Shown: positions 16,007 to 24,145 of the stretch, in pieces
Position numbering within the stretch: position 1 is the first letter of the stretch
Layout: the number at the start of each line of letters is the position of its first letter
NCBI GenBank assembly: GCA_024235255.1
Contig: JACKMT010000001.1
Span: forward strand, 372,001-436,000
Source: Chromatiaceae bacterium
GTDB taxonomy: Bacteria; Pseudomonadota; Gammaproteobacteria; Chromatiales; Chromatiaceae
Length of the DNA stretch: 64,000 nucleotides
Reading direction: 5' to 3'
The notes under the pieces: generated by a model
What the model saw: the letters and a program-made list of their open reading frames with translations, nothing else
Database searches by the model: none
Told to the model about the DNA's origin: nothing
Program-made: the position numbers and the translations under genes

Positions 16007-18625
16007 TCAACTCTTGGTTTCAGCAGCAGCTTCGGCTGCCTCGAAGGCTATACGCCGTTTGCGTTGCATGACATAGATCAACCCCAACAGTAGCAGAGCC
16101 GGTATGAACATCAACTCTTTCGGTGGCTGGTTAGACGGCGCACGAACCACCAGTATCTGCTGGTCCCAGTCGAACCCGGCCTGCTGCGAAGGCGAACCGA
16201 AATCGACGTTGTCGACCACGACCTTTCCGTCCCGTTCTACGGTGGCCAGCCCGGCACCCTTCAATCGATCGTCGCCGGAAGCGCCTTCAACGATCGGCAG
16301 CAACGCAGTAAACTCGCGCGGCTGCCCGACCGAATCCACGCCAAGCACGCGCATGCGCAGCTTGTCGCCGGGTTCCATCTGCCCGACCACCTCAACGAGC
16401 CGCGTCGGTTCGACATCATCATACGGCGGTATCAGCTGGTCCATCCAGAAGCCGGGGCGGAACAGCGTGAATGCGATCAACAGCAACAGCAGCGACTCCC
16501 AGAGGTAGCTTTTGGCGATGAAAAAGCCCTGGGAAGCGGCGGCAAATATCAGCATCGCGATGGTGGCGATCACAAATATGAACATGCCATGAGCGAAGTC
16601 GACGTTGATCAACAGCAGATCGGTGTTGAAGATGAACAGGAACGGCAGCACAGCGGTACGCATGCTGTAGAAAAACGCAACGAAACCGGTCCGGATCGGG
16701 TCACCGCCGGAGATCGCCGCCGCCGCAAAGGAGGCCAGGCCCACCGGCGGTGTCACGTCCGCCATGATACCGAAGTAAAACACAAACATATGCACCGCGA
16801 TCAGCGGCACGATCAGTCCGTTATCGGTACCGAGCTGCACGATCACCGGCGCCAGCAATGAGGAGACGACGATATAGTTGGCGGTGGTGGGCAACCCCAT
16901 TCCCAGGATCAGGCTGAGTACAGCGGTGAGGATCAGAATCAGCATGATGTTGCCGAACGACAACGCCTCGACCATGTCGGCCAACACCGCACCTACACCG
17001 GTCTGGGATACCGCGCCGACGATAATACCGGCGGTCGAAGTGGCAATACCGATGCCGATCATGTTACGGGCGCCGCTGATCAGGCCATCGATAAAATCAC
17101 GAAATCCCTGACCGAACTCCGCGCCGATGTCACCCCCTCCGCGGAACATCGCCTTGAGCGGGCGCTGGGTGATCAGGATGAAAATCATCAGCACCGAAGC
17201 CCAGAACGCGGACAATCCGGGCGAAAGCCGCTCAACCATCAGACACCAGACCAACACCACCACCGGCAGCAGATAGTGCAGACCGCTCTTCACGGTCGGT
17301 CCGGGTGCAGGCAGCACGGTTACCGGGGAGTCGGGGTCGTCCAATTCCAGTTCCGGATATCTGGAGCCGAAATAGATGAGGCCCAAGTAGATTACCGCCA
17401 GCAACACAGCAATGATCCAAGTCGCCGCATCGCCGAAGGCCGGTTTCATCCAGCTCACCCCGTAATAGACCGCCATCGCGATCACGCCGGTGAGAATGAA
17501 ACCAAACAGAATACCGAGCAAACGCTGCACCCAGGGCTTGGGTTCCACCGCCCTCGGCAGCCCCTTCATGTTCGCTTTCATCGCCTCAAGGTGGACGATA
17601 TAGACCAGGGCGATATAGGAGATCGTCGCGGGGAGGATGGCGGTCTTGATGACATCCACGTATGAGATCCCGACATACTCAACCATCAGGAAGGCGGCTG
17701 CACCCATGACCGGCGGCATGATCTGGCCGTTAACGCTGGAGCCTACCTCGACCGCACCGGCCTTCTCGGATGAGAAACCGACGCGCTTCATAAGCGGTAT
17801 AGTGAAAGTGCCGGTGGTGACCACGTTGGCGATACTGGAACCCGAGATCAGACCTGTCATCGCCGAGGAGACTACTGCAGCCTTGGCCGGTCCGCCGCGC
17901 ATATGCCCCATCAGTGAGAAGGCGACCTTGATGAAGTAGTTGCCGGCACCCGCCCTGTCCAGCAGCGCGCCGAACAGCACGAACAGAAAGACGAAGCTGG
18001 TCGACACACCGAGCGCGATGCCGAACACACCTTCGGTGGAGATCCACTGGTGGTTGGCGACCGATGGAAGCGTCGCGCCTTTATGCGCAATGAGACTGGG
18101 CATGTAAGGCCCGGCGAAGGTGTAGATCAGGAATACCGACGCGACGATCATCAACGGCGGTCCAAGCGCCCTGCGGGTCGCTTCCAGCAGCAACAGCATA
18201 CCAACACAGGAGACCGCGATGTCCATGGTCGTGGGAGCTGCCGGACGTGCCGCGAGTTGCTCGTAGAACAGGTACAGATAGCCGGTGCAAAAAGCTGCGA
18301 CTATTGCCATTATCCAGTCCTGGACCGGGATGTAGTCGCGCGGCGATTTCTTGCCCGGCGGATAGGCGAGGTAGGCAAGAAAAATGGCGAGCGCCAGATG
18401 AATCGAACGGGTCTCGGTGTCGTTAAACACGCCGAAACCGACTGTAAACGGCAGCGGTGAAGCGATCCAGAGCTGAAACAAGGACCAGATGGCGGCTGTG
18501 GTCAGAATTATTTTTCCGGCGATGCCGGCCGGTGTGCGTGCTCCGGTATCGGCCTGCGCCACCATATCCTGGAGCTCGTCCTGTTTACTGCGCTCCGGCT
18601 GGCTGGTTGGATTGTTGTTGGTCAT
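16007..18625 (-). CDS. TRAP transporter fused permease (4TM/12TM, TAXI type) with C-terminal extension
   Basis: Membrane component of a tripartite ATP-independent periplasmic transporter, driven by Na+ or H+. 872 residues with the small (DctQ-like) and large (DctM-like) subunits fused: about four helices in the first 190 residues, then a 12-helix region to about 640 with VTTGTFTIPLMKRVGFSSEKAGAVE and GMGLPTTANYIVVSSLLAPVI characteristic of the DctM family. A soluble C-terminal part (about 690-840), probably DUF3394-like and PDZ-like in look, carries FGSPSQQAGFDWDQQI; a final helix (FIPALLLLGLIYVMQ) follows. Two TAXI-family binding proteins sit immediately upstream, so they may share this permease. 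The substrate is unknown; amino acids or dicarboxylates are known for TAXI systems. Confidence 0.92.
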   Translation of the reverse strand: MTNNNPTSQPERSKQDELQDMVAQADTGARTPAGIAGKIILTTAAIWSLFQLWIASPLPFTVGFGVFNDTETRSIHLALAIFLAYLAYPPGKKSPRDYIPVQDWIMAIVAAFCTGYLYLFYEQLAARPAAPTTMDIAVSCVGMLLLLEATRRALGPPLMIVASVFLIYTFAGPYMPSLIAHKGATLPSVANHQWISTEGVFGIALGVSTSFVFLFVLFGALLDRAGAGNYFIKVAFSLMGHMRGGPAKAAVVSSAMTGLISGSSIANVVTTGTFTIPLMKRVGFSSEKAGAVEVGSSVNGQIMPPVMGAAAFLMVEYVGISYVDVIKTAILPATISYIALVYIVHLEAMKANMKGLPRAVEPKPWVQRLLGILFGFILTGVIAMAVYYGVSWMKPAFGDAATWIIAVLLAVIYLGLIYFGSRYPELELDDPDSPVTVLPAPGPTVKSGLHYLLPVVVLVWCLMVERLSPGLSAFWASVLMIFILITQRPLKAMFRGGGDIGAEFGQGFRDFIDGLISGARNMIGIGIATSTAGIIVGAVSQTGVGAVLADMVEALSFGNIMLILILTAVLSLILGMGLPTTANYIVVSSLLAPVIVQLGTDNGLIVPLIAVHMFVFYFGIMADVTPPVGLASFAAAAISGGDPIRTGFVAFFYSMRTAVLPFLFIFNTDLLLINVDFAHGMFIFVIATIAMLIFAAASQGFFIAKSYLWESLLLLLIAFTLFRPGFWMDQLIPPYDDVEPTRLVEVVGQMEPGDKLRMRVLGVDSVGQPREFTALLPIVEGASGDDRLKGAGLATVERDGKVVVDNVDFGSPSQQAGFDWDQQILVVRAPSNQPPKELMFIPALLLLGLIYVMQRKRRIAFEAAEAAAETKS

Positions 18626-18678
18626 TGATCCCCCTTACATACCAATTCAGAAAAATCTAAAAAGGCAATTTTGCAAAA

Positions 18679-19638
18679 TTATTTGGCAATCAAACCCTGC
18701 TCTAGATAGTAACGGCGTGCGCCTTCATGCAGCGGTACGCTGAGGCCCTCTTCGATCATCCTTGCCTTGGTCAACGGAGACAATGCCGGGTGCATTGCCT
18801 TGAATGTCTCGAAGTTGTCGAACACGCTCTTTACCACCGCATACACCAGATCGGTGTCCAGCTTGCTCGATGCGACGATGGTCGCGTTAACGCCAAAAGT
18901 CTTCACCGGATCGGGATTCGCCGGATAGAGCCCACCAGGTACGATGGCGTGGACATAGAAGGGGTTGTCGTTGACCAGACGATCGATCTCAGGTCCACTC
19001 ACTTCGACGATTTTTGCGCCACACAGCGAGGTTGCCTTGGACACTGATTGATTGGGATGCCCGACCGTATAGACCATCGCCTGAACCCGGTCATGGCATA
19101 GCGCCATCGACTGCTGCCAGGCCGGCAGCTCGTTCGCCAAGGAGAAAACTCTCTTGTCCCAGCCCTTAGCCTCCATCACCACCTCCATCGTGGCGCGCTG
19201 GCCGGAACCTGGATTGCCGATATTGACGCGCTTTCCAACCAGATCGTTCAGGTGTGCGATGCGCGCATCCTGCCGAACGACCAGCGTGAAAGGTTCGCTG
19301 TGCACCGAAAAAAGTGCGCGCAGCTCCTGATCAGGCGACGGATCGTTGAATTTTTTTGAACCTTTGGCGGCGTAAAACTGCGTATCCGACTGCGCCATAC
19401 CGAGACTGAGCTCACCGCTGCGAACATCGTTCAGGTTGCTGACCGAACCGTTGGACAGATGCGGCACACAGGTGACACCATGCTGATCTGTGGCGTGATT
19501 GACCAGACGGCAGATACCCCGTCCAACCTGGTAATAGACACCGGCCTGACTGCCGGTACCAATGGTGACTTCGGCAGCACCAGCGACCGAAAGCCCGCCG
19601 AATAGGGAAACTGCGGCCAGTAATCCTCTGATCTTCAT
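18679..19638 (-). CDS. TAXI-family TRAP substrate-binding protein (first copy)
   Basis: Periplasmic binding protein for the adjacent TRAP permease. The ATG at 19638 is preferred over one 24 bp upstream: GGAGGAGT stands just before it and it gives a clean signal peptide (MKIRGLLAAVSLFGGLSVAGAAEV). About 319 residues. The family pattern is present: VTIGTGSQAGVYYQVGRGICRLVN after the signal and GKRVNIGNPGSGQRATMEVV mid-protein. It is clearly paralogous to the next gene upstream, sharing motifs throughout, consistent with tandem duplication and divergence. It ends 53 bp before the permease start. Confidence 0.92.
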   Translation of the reverse strand: MKIRGLLAAVSLFGGLSVAGAAEVTIGTGSQAGVYYQVGRGICRLVNHATDQHGVTCVPHLSNGSVSNLNDVRSGELSLGMAQSDTQFYAAKGSKKFNDPSPDQELRALFSVHSEPFTLVVRQDARIAHLNDLVGKRVNIGNPGSGQRATMEVVMEAKGWDKRVFSLANELPAWQQSMALCHDRVQAMVYTVGHPNQSVSKATSLCGAKIVEVSGPEIDRLVNDNPFYVHAIVPGGLYPANPDPVKTFGVNATIVASSKLDTDLVYAVVKSVFDNFETFKAMHPALSPLTKARMIEEGLSVPLHEGARRYYLEQGLIAK

Positions 19639-19727
19639 AGGACTCCTCCAACCAATACGCAATAATTTCTATTGGACCAGCAGATGCAGCAACGGGCCGG
19701 AACAAAGCCGGCCCGTTGTCGTCAGGC

Positions 19728-20693
19728 TTACATCCAGCCTTTCTCTTTGTAATACTTCACCGCGCCGTCATGCAGCGGAGCGGTCAGACCGTCCTTGAGC
19801 ATGTTCTCTTCCTTCAGATTTTCGAAAGCCGGGTGCAGCTTCTTGAAACGGTCGAAATTGTCGAACACGGCCTTGACTACCTGGTAGATGGTCTCCTCGC
19901 TGGAAGCCGTGGATGAAGCAAAGGTCGCAACCACGCCAAATGAGTCCACGTCCGCATCGGTGCCCTTGTAGACGCCGCCCTTGACGCTCGACTTCGCGTA
20001 GTAGGAGTTGGCGGCAACCAGGTCGTCGATCTCCTTGCCGGTAACCGGTACGATCACCGAATCACAGGAGGAGGAGGCTTCCTGAATCGAGCCGCTGGGG
20101 TGACCGACCACGTAGACCATGGCGTCGATCTTGTTGTCGCACAACGCCTGCGCCTGCTCGGCTGCCTTCAGCTCTGAGGCGAGCTGAAAGTCTGCGGTGG
20201 TCCAGCCCTTCGCCGCCAACACCACTTCCATGGTGGCACGCTGCCCGGAACCCGGATTGCCGATATTCACCCGCTTGCCCTTCAGATCGTCAAAGCTCTT
20301 GATGCCGGCATCGGCACGTGCAACCACGGTGAACACCTCGGGGTGCACACCGAATACGGCACGCAGCTCCGGCCAGGCACCAGCTTCCTTGAAGGCACCC
20401 TCGCCCTTATAGGCGTTGTACTGCTGATCGGACTGCACCACGCCCATGTTCTGGTCGCCGGATTTGATCGCGTTGAGATTGGCCACGGAGCCGCCGGTTG
20501 AGGGTGCGGTGCACTTGATACCCGTTTTGGCGGTGTCGCGGTTGACCAGCCGGCAGATAGACTGACCGACCACGTAATAGACACCGGTCTGGCCACCGGT
20601 GCCGATGGTGACATATTTCTCCTCAGCTGTTACCGACCCGGTCAAACCACAAAGCGTCAAAGCTGCAAAGATAGGAATGATGCGTAATTTCAT
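19728..20693 (-). CDS. TAXI-family TRAP substrate-binding protein (second copy, promoter-proximal)
   Basis: 321 residues with a signal peptide cleaved near TAEEKYVTIG. TIGTGGQTGVYYVVGQSICRLVN, GVVQSDQQYNAYKG and GKRVNIGNPGSGQRATMEVV are the TAXI signature stretches. It is the first gene of the minus-strand operon and has a GAGGAGCT ribosome-binding site before the ATG at 20693. Its C-terminus (DGLTAPLHDGAVKYYKEKGWM) matches the other copy (EGLSVPLHEGARRYYLEQGL), so both are full length. Two different binding proteins for one permease would broaden the substrate range or extend the concentration range; this is inference. A PuuR-like palindrome at 20891-20906 lies about 200 bp upstream. Confidence 0.93.
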   Translation of the reverse strand: MKLRIIPIFAALTLCGLTGSVTAEEKYVTIGTGGQTGVYYVVGQSICRLVNRDTAKTGIKCTAPSTGGSVANLNAIKSGDQNMGVVQSDQQYNAYKGEGAFKEAGAWPELRAVFGVHPEVFTVVARADAGIKSFDDLKGKRVNIGNPGSGQRATMEVVLAAKGWTTADFQLASELKAAEQAQALCDNKIDAMVYVVGHPSGSIQEASSSCDSVIVPVTGKEIDDLVAANSYYAKSSVKGGVYKGTDADVDSFGVVATFASSTASSEETIYQVVKAVFDNFDRFKKLHPAFENLKEENMLKDGLTAPLHDGAVKYYKEKGWM

Positions 20694-20734
20694 GAATTCA
20701 AGCTCCTCTTTCTCTCATACTCAAATGATTGAAA

Positions 20735-20768
20735 ACGGACGATGGAGAACCGGAAAGTCCTGGTCCGT
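20735..20768. terminator. Hairpin in the TAXI mRNA leader
   Basis: Arms ACGGAC (20735-20740) and GTCCGT (20763-20768). On the plus strand a T7 run follows (20770-20776); on the minus strand only four T follow. It could stop antisense transcription or attenuate the TAXI operon; the stem is short. Confidence 0.3.
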
Positions 20769-20890
20769 CTTTTTTTGCTTCTACGGCCAAATAGTCATCA
20801 TATCGCCCGCTGTAGCTGGGTTTATGAAACTGGCTTTCGCTAATCGTCAAGTTGATCGCTCTCGCAAAATGACAGCTTGACTCTAGCATA

Positions 20891-20906
20891 GCTTAATATA
20901 TTGAAC
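20891..20906. promoter_or_regulatory. Putative PuuR-like operator, TAXI/TRAP promoter
   Basis: GCTTAATATATTGAAC, the most symmetric copy of the shared 16-bp motif. Read toward the TAXI gene it is directly followed by a TATGCT -10-like hexamer, so a bound repressor would block the promoter. The TATTGAACA right half resembles the E. coli PuuR site. Confidence 0.7.
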
Positions 20907-21002
20907 AATTATTTTCTAAACACCCATTACTCCGGTGTGCCGCACAGTTCAATATCGGTAGGTAGGTAGTTGGTAAGACAACATTGAGAATGCTATTTGA
21001 AT

Positions 21003-21023
21003 AGTAATATATAGGATATTACT
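21003..21023. promoter_or_regulatory. Perfect inverted repeat of unknown function
   Basis: AGTAATAT (21003-21010) and ATATTACT (21016-21023) separated by 5 bp. It differs from the 16-bp motif and lies midway between the two copies, so it may bind a second regulator. Confidence 0.4.
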
Positions 21024-21090
21024 AATTAGCCGGAAACTGCTTCGATCTCTTTTGGCAACACTGCTTGATTTGGACTCGGCTGCAAGGATA

Positions 21091-21106
21091 GTTTAATATG
21101 CCAAAC
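21091..21106. promoter_or_regulatory. Putative PuuR-like operator, autoregulatory
   Basis: GTTTAATATGCCAAAC, 41 bp upstream of the regulator start. TTGGAC (21070-21075), 18 bp, then TAATAT (21094-21099) forms a plausible sigma-70 promoter whose -10 lies inside the palindrome. This is the arrangement expected for negative autoregulation. Confidence 0.7.
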
Positions 21107-21146
21107 ATACTAAAACATGTCCACGAAAAACCAAAGGTTTCTTTAG

Positions 21147-21689
21147 ATGGATATAGGCGCTCAACTGAAAGCCGCTCGAAAAAAGAGAAACCTCTCTCAG
21201 CGCCAACTCGCGCAGCGAACAGATGTAAGCAACGGCACTATATCGCTTATCGAACAGAATAAGATCAGCCCTTCGGTGGCGCTACTGAAGCGGCTGCTGG
21301 AGGGCATTTCCATGTCATTGGGTGAGTTTTTCGATGACGAAAAGCACACCCGCGATAAACGCTTTTTCAGGGCTGATGAATTCACCGAGCATACCTTTGG
21401 CAGCATGAGGTTTTTCCAGGTCGGCGGCAATCTGAAGGGTCGGCGTTTACAGATCATGCGAGAGCAGTATCCTCCCGGTGGTGACACCGGTGAGTTGATG
21501 CTGGTCCATCAGGGAGAAGAGGGCGGCATCGTCCTGCGTGGTGAGATAGAAGTCACAGTGGGTGATGAGCTTTCCCTGCTGAAAGCCGGCGATGCATACT
21601 ATTTCGAAAGTAATATACCCCACCGGTTTCGCAATAACGGCGAAGAGGTGTGTGAAGTCATCAGCGTCTGCACGCCGCCCAATTTCTGA
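21147..21689 (+). CDS. XRE-cupin transcriptional regulator, PuuR-like
   Basis: 180 residues: an N-terminal helix-turn-helix (about 6-60, LKAARKKRNLSQRQLAQRT then SNGTISLIEQNKISPS) and a C-terminal cupin (about 105-178, HQGEEGGIVLRGEIEVTVG and IPHRF). Domain order, length and the GEFFDDE and ISVCTPPNF segments match E. coli PuuR, repressor of putrescine catabolism, whose ligand sits in the cupin. It is divergent from the TAXI/TRAP operon and flanked by two 16-bp palindromes, with two more at the gabD/decarboxylase intergenic region. I infer that it represses all three transcription units and is relieved by an amine intermediate. It could bind another small molecule; the effector is not readable from sequence. 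Confidence 0.88.
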   Translation: MDIGAQLKAARKKRNLSQRQLAQRTDVSNGTISLIEQNKISPSVALLKRLLEGISMSLGEFFDDEKHTRDKRFFRADEFTEHTFGSMRFFQVGGNLKGRRLQIMREQYPPGGDTGELMLVHQGEEGGIVLRGEIEVTVGDELSLLKAGDAYYFESNIPHRFRNNGEEVCEVISVCTPPNF

Positions 21690-21822
21690 ACTTACTGTTT
21701 CGGTTTCAGTCAGGCCGGGGTACCGGTTATTGCTGGTGACCTATCTGCGCCACGCTTCTGGGAGTCTGCCGGTTCAAGTGTTCGCCGCAGAAAGATCTCA
21801 AATCAAGCAGGCTCCGTGGTGT

Positions 21823-21837
21823 GTTGCAAATTGCAGC
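21823..21837. promoter_or_regulatory. Putative enhancer site for the NtrC-type regulator (PiT, distal)
   Basis: GTTGCAAATTGCAGC, one mismatch from the perfect palindrome GTTGCAA-n-TTGCAAC seen upstream of the sensor kinase gene. It lies about 370 bp upstream of the sigma-54 promoter, a normal distance for an enhancer. Confidence 0.6.
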
Positions 21838-21935
21838 ATGCTATTTAAGATTCGCAACACCCCCACTGTCATTAATCTGTCATGTGGAAAAGATTACAAA
21901 CGAAGTTATCTACTGCGCCTCCGGCATCCCCTACT

Positions 21936-21950
21936 GTTGCCAAATGCAAC
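21936..21950. promoter_or_regulatory. Putative enhancer site for the NtrC-type regulator (PiT, proximal)
   Basis: GTTGCCAAATGCAAC, a second copy of the same palindrome with two internal changes, 113 bp from the first copy and about 240 bp upstream of the sigma-54 -24 element. Confidence 0.6.
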
Positions 21951-22191
21951 AATAAACGCGTGATCACATCCATATGCCTTCGCCAACGAGACTCTATCCG
22001 GAAACTCATCTTGATCCAACCCTTGTAGCGCTGACGACAGCGGAAGTATTAACACCAGGTTTGGAGTGGATTTTATCCTGGAATCAACAAACTTACTTAT
22101 TGATTTTATTAAATTTCTATACTTATAGCAGCAGCGTGATTTTATTTAATGAAATGCTTCAAAATAAAAAAAGTTTATCAAACCCAATCTC

Positions 22192-22207
22192 TGGCACGTT
22201 AATTGTA
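22192..22207 (+). promoter_or_regulatory. Sigma-54 (-24/-12) promoter of the PiT operon
   Basis: TGGCACG, 4 bp, TTGTA: the -24 box is a perfect match to the consensus TGGCACG and the -12 box differs at one base (TTGCA). The GG to G spacing is correct. It points at the PiT gene. Confidence 0.75.
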
Positions 22208-22312
22208 TAAAAAGATGCCGGTAGTTTGAATGGTTTACCCATTAACTCCAAATACGTTGCTTTTACAACCACAACACACCACTACAACAAATTTTTCGAG
22301 ATCCCCGACATA

Positions 22313-23350
22313 ATGGATACCATCCTTATTTTGGCAGTTACTGCCGTTATCATTATTTTGATTTTCGATTACACCAACGGATTCCACGACGCATCCAACA
22401 TTATCGCCACCGTCATCGCCTCACGCGCCATGACGCCGGTTCAGGCGGTGATTATCGTCGCGACGTTTGAATTTCTTGGGCCGATACTCGGCGGAACCGC
22501 GGTCGCCAATACCATCGGTAAGTTCGTTAATATAGGCGATCTCGAGGCGTTGCCATCCATCGCCATTTTGCTATGCGGCATTTTCGGCGCCATCTTCTGG
22601 AACCTGGCCACCTGGTGGTTCGGCATCCCCTCCTCCTCTTCGCATGCGCTGGTAGGCGGACTTGCCGGTGCGGTGGTCGTAGCGGCAGGTGCCGACCATG
22701 TAGTCTGGGGCTTCCAGGAATTGGGGCAGGGTCATTTCACCGGTGTTACCAAGGTGCTGTTGTCATTGGTCATCTCTCCGGTTATCGGTTTCTGGGCCGG
22801 ATTCATCATCCACCGGCTGATGAGTTTCTTCCTGCGCGCGGCTAAGCCGATCGCCAACACCTATCTGCGACGGGTGCAATTCATTACCTCCGCCGGTCTC
22901 GCGTTCTCCCACGGCGCCAATGATGCGCAGAAGAGTATGGGTATTATCACCCTGGTACTGTTGCTCGGCGGCTTCATCCCCGAGTTTAAGGTGCCGTTCT
23001 GGGTGGTACTCTCCTGCGCTTTGGCAATCACGCTAGGCATCCTGTCCGGCGGCTGGCGCATCGTGCGGACAGTGGGCTTCGGTATCTACAAGGTGCGGCC
23101 ATTGCACGCTTTCGATACCCAGCTGACATCGGCATCGGTGATTTTTGCCGCCTCGATGATCGGCGCCCCGGTGTCCACCACCCATGTGGTCAGCTCTTCG
23201 ATCATGGGTATAGGCGCCTCGGAGCGGCCCAAAGCGGTGCGCTGGGCCAAAGCCAAGGAGATCATAAGCACCTGGATTATTACCATTCCCGGCTCTGCCA
23301 CGGTGGCAATTATCACCTATCTTATACTTGATGTAGTGGGCTTGGCGTAA
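22313..23350 (+). CDS. PiT-family inorganic phosphate transporter
   Basis: Low-affinity phosphate (metal-phosphate) symporter in the inner membrane. Start set at the ATG at 22313, giving 345 residues beginning MDTILILAVT in the first helix; an upstream TTG would add a non-membrane 29-residue stretch. The two PiT signature repeats are present: FDYTNGFHDASNIIATVI near the N-terminus and SHGANDAQKSMGIITLVLL mid-protein, plus IPSSSSHALVGG and APVSTTHVVSSSIMG. Ten or so hydrophobic segments. It is followed by two PhoU-like genes and a YfdX-like gene in the same direction, and preceded by a sigma-54 promoter, which is unusual for a Pit gene. Confidence 0.93.
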   Translation: MDTILILAVTAVIIILIFDYTNGFHDASNIIATVIASRAMTPVQAVIIVATFEFLGPILGGTAVANTIGKFVNIGDLEALPSIAILLCGIFGAIFWNLATWWFGIPSSSSHALVGGLAGAVVVAAGADHVVWGFQELGQGHFTGVTKVLLSLVISPVIGFWAGFIIHRLMSFFLRAAKPIANTYLRRVQFITSAGLAFSHGANDAQKSMGIITLVLLLGGFIPEFKVPFWVVLSCALAITLGILSGGWRIVRTVGFGIYKVRPLHAFDTQLTSASVIFAASMIGAPVSTTHVVSSSIMGIGASERPKAVRWAKAKEIISTWIITIPGSATVAIITYLILDVVGLA

Positions 23351-23425
23351 GCGAATTCTATCCAGACAGCGATGCCTGTCAGACACCTGAAGTATTCACA
23401 TTTCTGAACATATGGAGAAAAAACA

Positions 23426-24124
23426 ATGAGCGGCAGTTCCAATTCAATGATTACCAAGCTGGTTGACCGGGTGTTCCCCGTTATGCCGGACTTCTACGGA
23501 TTGATGAATGAACAGTGCGATGTCCTGGTAGAGGCGATGGAGGCCCTGGTTCAGTTCATGGAGGACGGCAGCGAAGAGAAAGCACTGGTTGTCCGGCAGA
23601 TTGAAAAGCGCGGCGACGAACTTAAAGCACGCAACGTTGATGTCCTGAATCGCGCCTTCGCCACACCGATGGACCGCGAGGATATCTATCGGGCCATAGT
23701 TACCCTGGATATGGGCATGAACTACGCCAAGACAACCACCCGCGAACTGGAGGCGCTTGGCCTGTCACCCGATAAATTTATGCTGGAGATGGCTGTTGAG
23801 TATAAAAACGCCGCTGAAGCGCTGCAGCAGGGATTCAAAAGACTTTCCGAGAATCCGGCACAGGCAGAAGAAAACGCGGCCGCTGCGCGCAAATCGGAGC
23901 GCAACATCGAAAAGATCTATCGCCGCGCACTGGCTGATTTGTTCAATGTAGATGAGATGGTTGCAAAGCTTGAAGCTGCAGAGCCGGGTTCGAGAGCCCA
24001 GGCATTGATTAAAGTAGTAGAGATGTTTAAACGCCGTGAGGTATATCGTCACCTCTCCAATGGCGCGGACCGGATGGCCCGGGCGGCGGACCGTCTGCAC
24101 GACATTGTTGTGAAAATCTCATAA
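23426..24124 (+). CDS. PhoU-like DUF47 (TIGR00153-type) protein, PiT partner
   Basis: 232 residues, all-helical, no membrane segment. MPDFYGLMNEQCDVLVEAMEALVQFM and RQIEKRGDELKARNVDVLNRAFATPMDREDIYRAIVTLD match the DUF47 family, which is routinely encoded next to PiT transporters and is thought to control them. A GGAG element precedes the ATG. 75 bp downstream of the PiT gene. The metal-cluster residues of PhoU (E/D in helices) appear as the acidic pairs in the quoted segments. Confidence 0.9.
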   Translation: MSGSSNSMITKLVDRVFPVMPDFYGLMNEQCDVLVEAMEALVQFMEDGSEEKALVVRQIEKRGDELKARNVDVLNRAFATPMDREDIYRAIVTLDMGMNYAKTTTRELEALGLSPDKFMLEMAVEYKNAAEALQQGFKRLSENPAQAEENAAAARKSERNIEKIYRRALADLFNVDEMVAKLEAAEPGSRAQALIKVVEMFKRREVYRHLSNGADRMARAADRLHDIVVKIS

Positions 24125-24145
24125 CAACCAACCAGTCATGTACAG

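Larger units (their letters stand above)
20694..21146. other. Divergent control region between the TAXI/TRAP operon and the PuuR-like regulator
   Basis: 453 bp with two copies of the 16-bp palindrome (20891-20906, 21091-21106) and a separate perfect inverted repeat (21003-21023). A hairpin with ACGGAC/GTCCGT arms (20735-20768) lies in the TAXI leader. The region is AT-rich and holds no credible ORF. Confidence 0.65.
21690..22312. other. Intergenic region carrying sigma-54 promoter and enhancer-like sites for the PiT operon
   Basis: 623 bp with no convincing gene; small ORFs here lack coding character. It holds two copies of a GTTGCAA-type palindrome (21823-21837, 21936-21950) and a sigma-54 promoter at 22192-22207, 106 bp before the PiT start. 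Confidence 0.6.

Noticed and set aside
21974..22210. 78-aa ORF upstream of PiT
   Set aside because: It overlaps the sigma-54 promoter, has no domain and no good ribosome-binding site.
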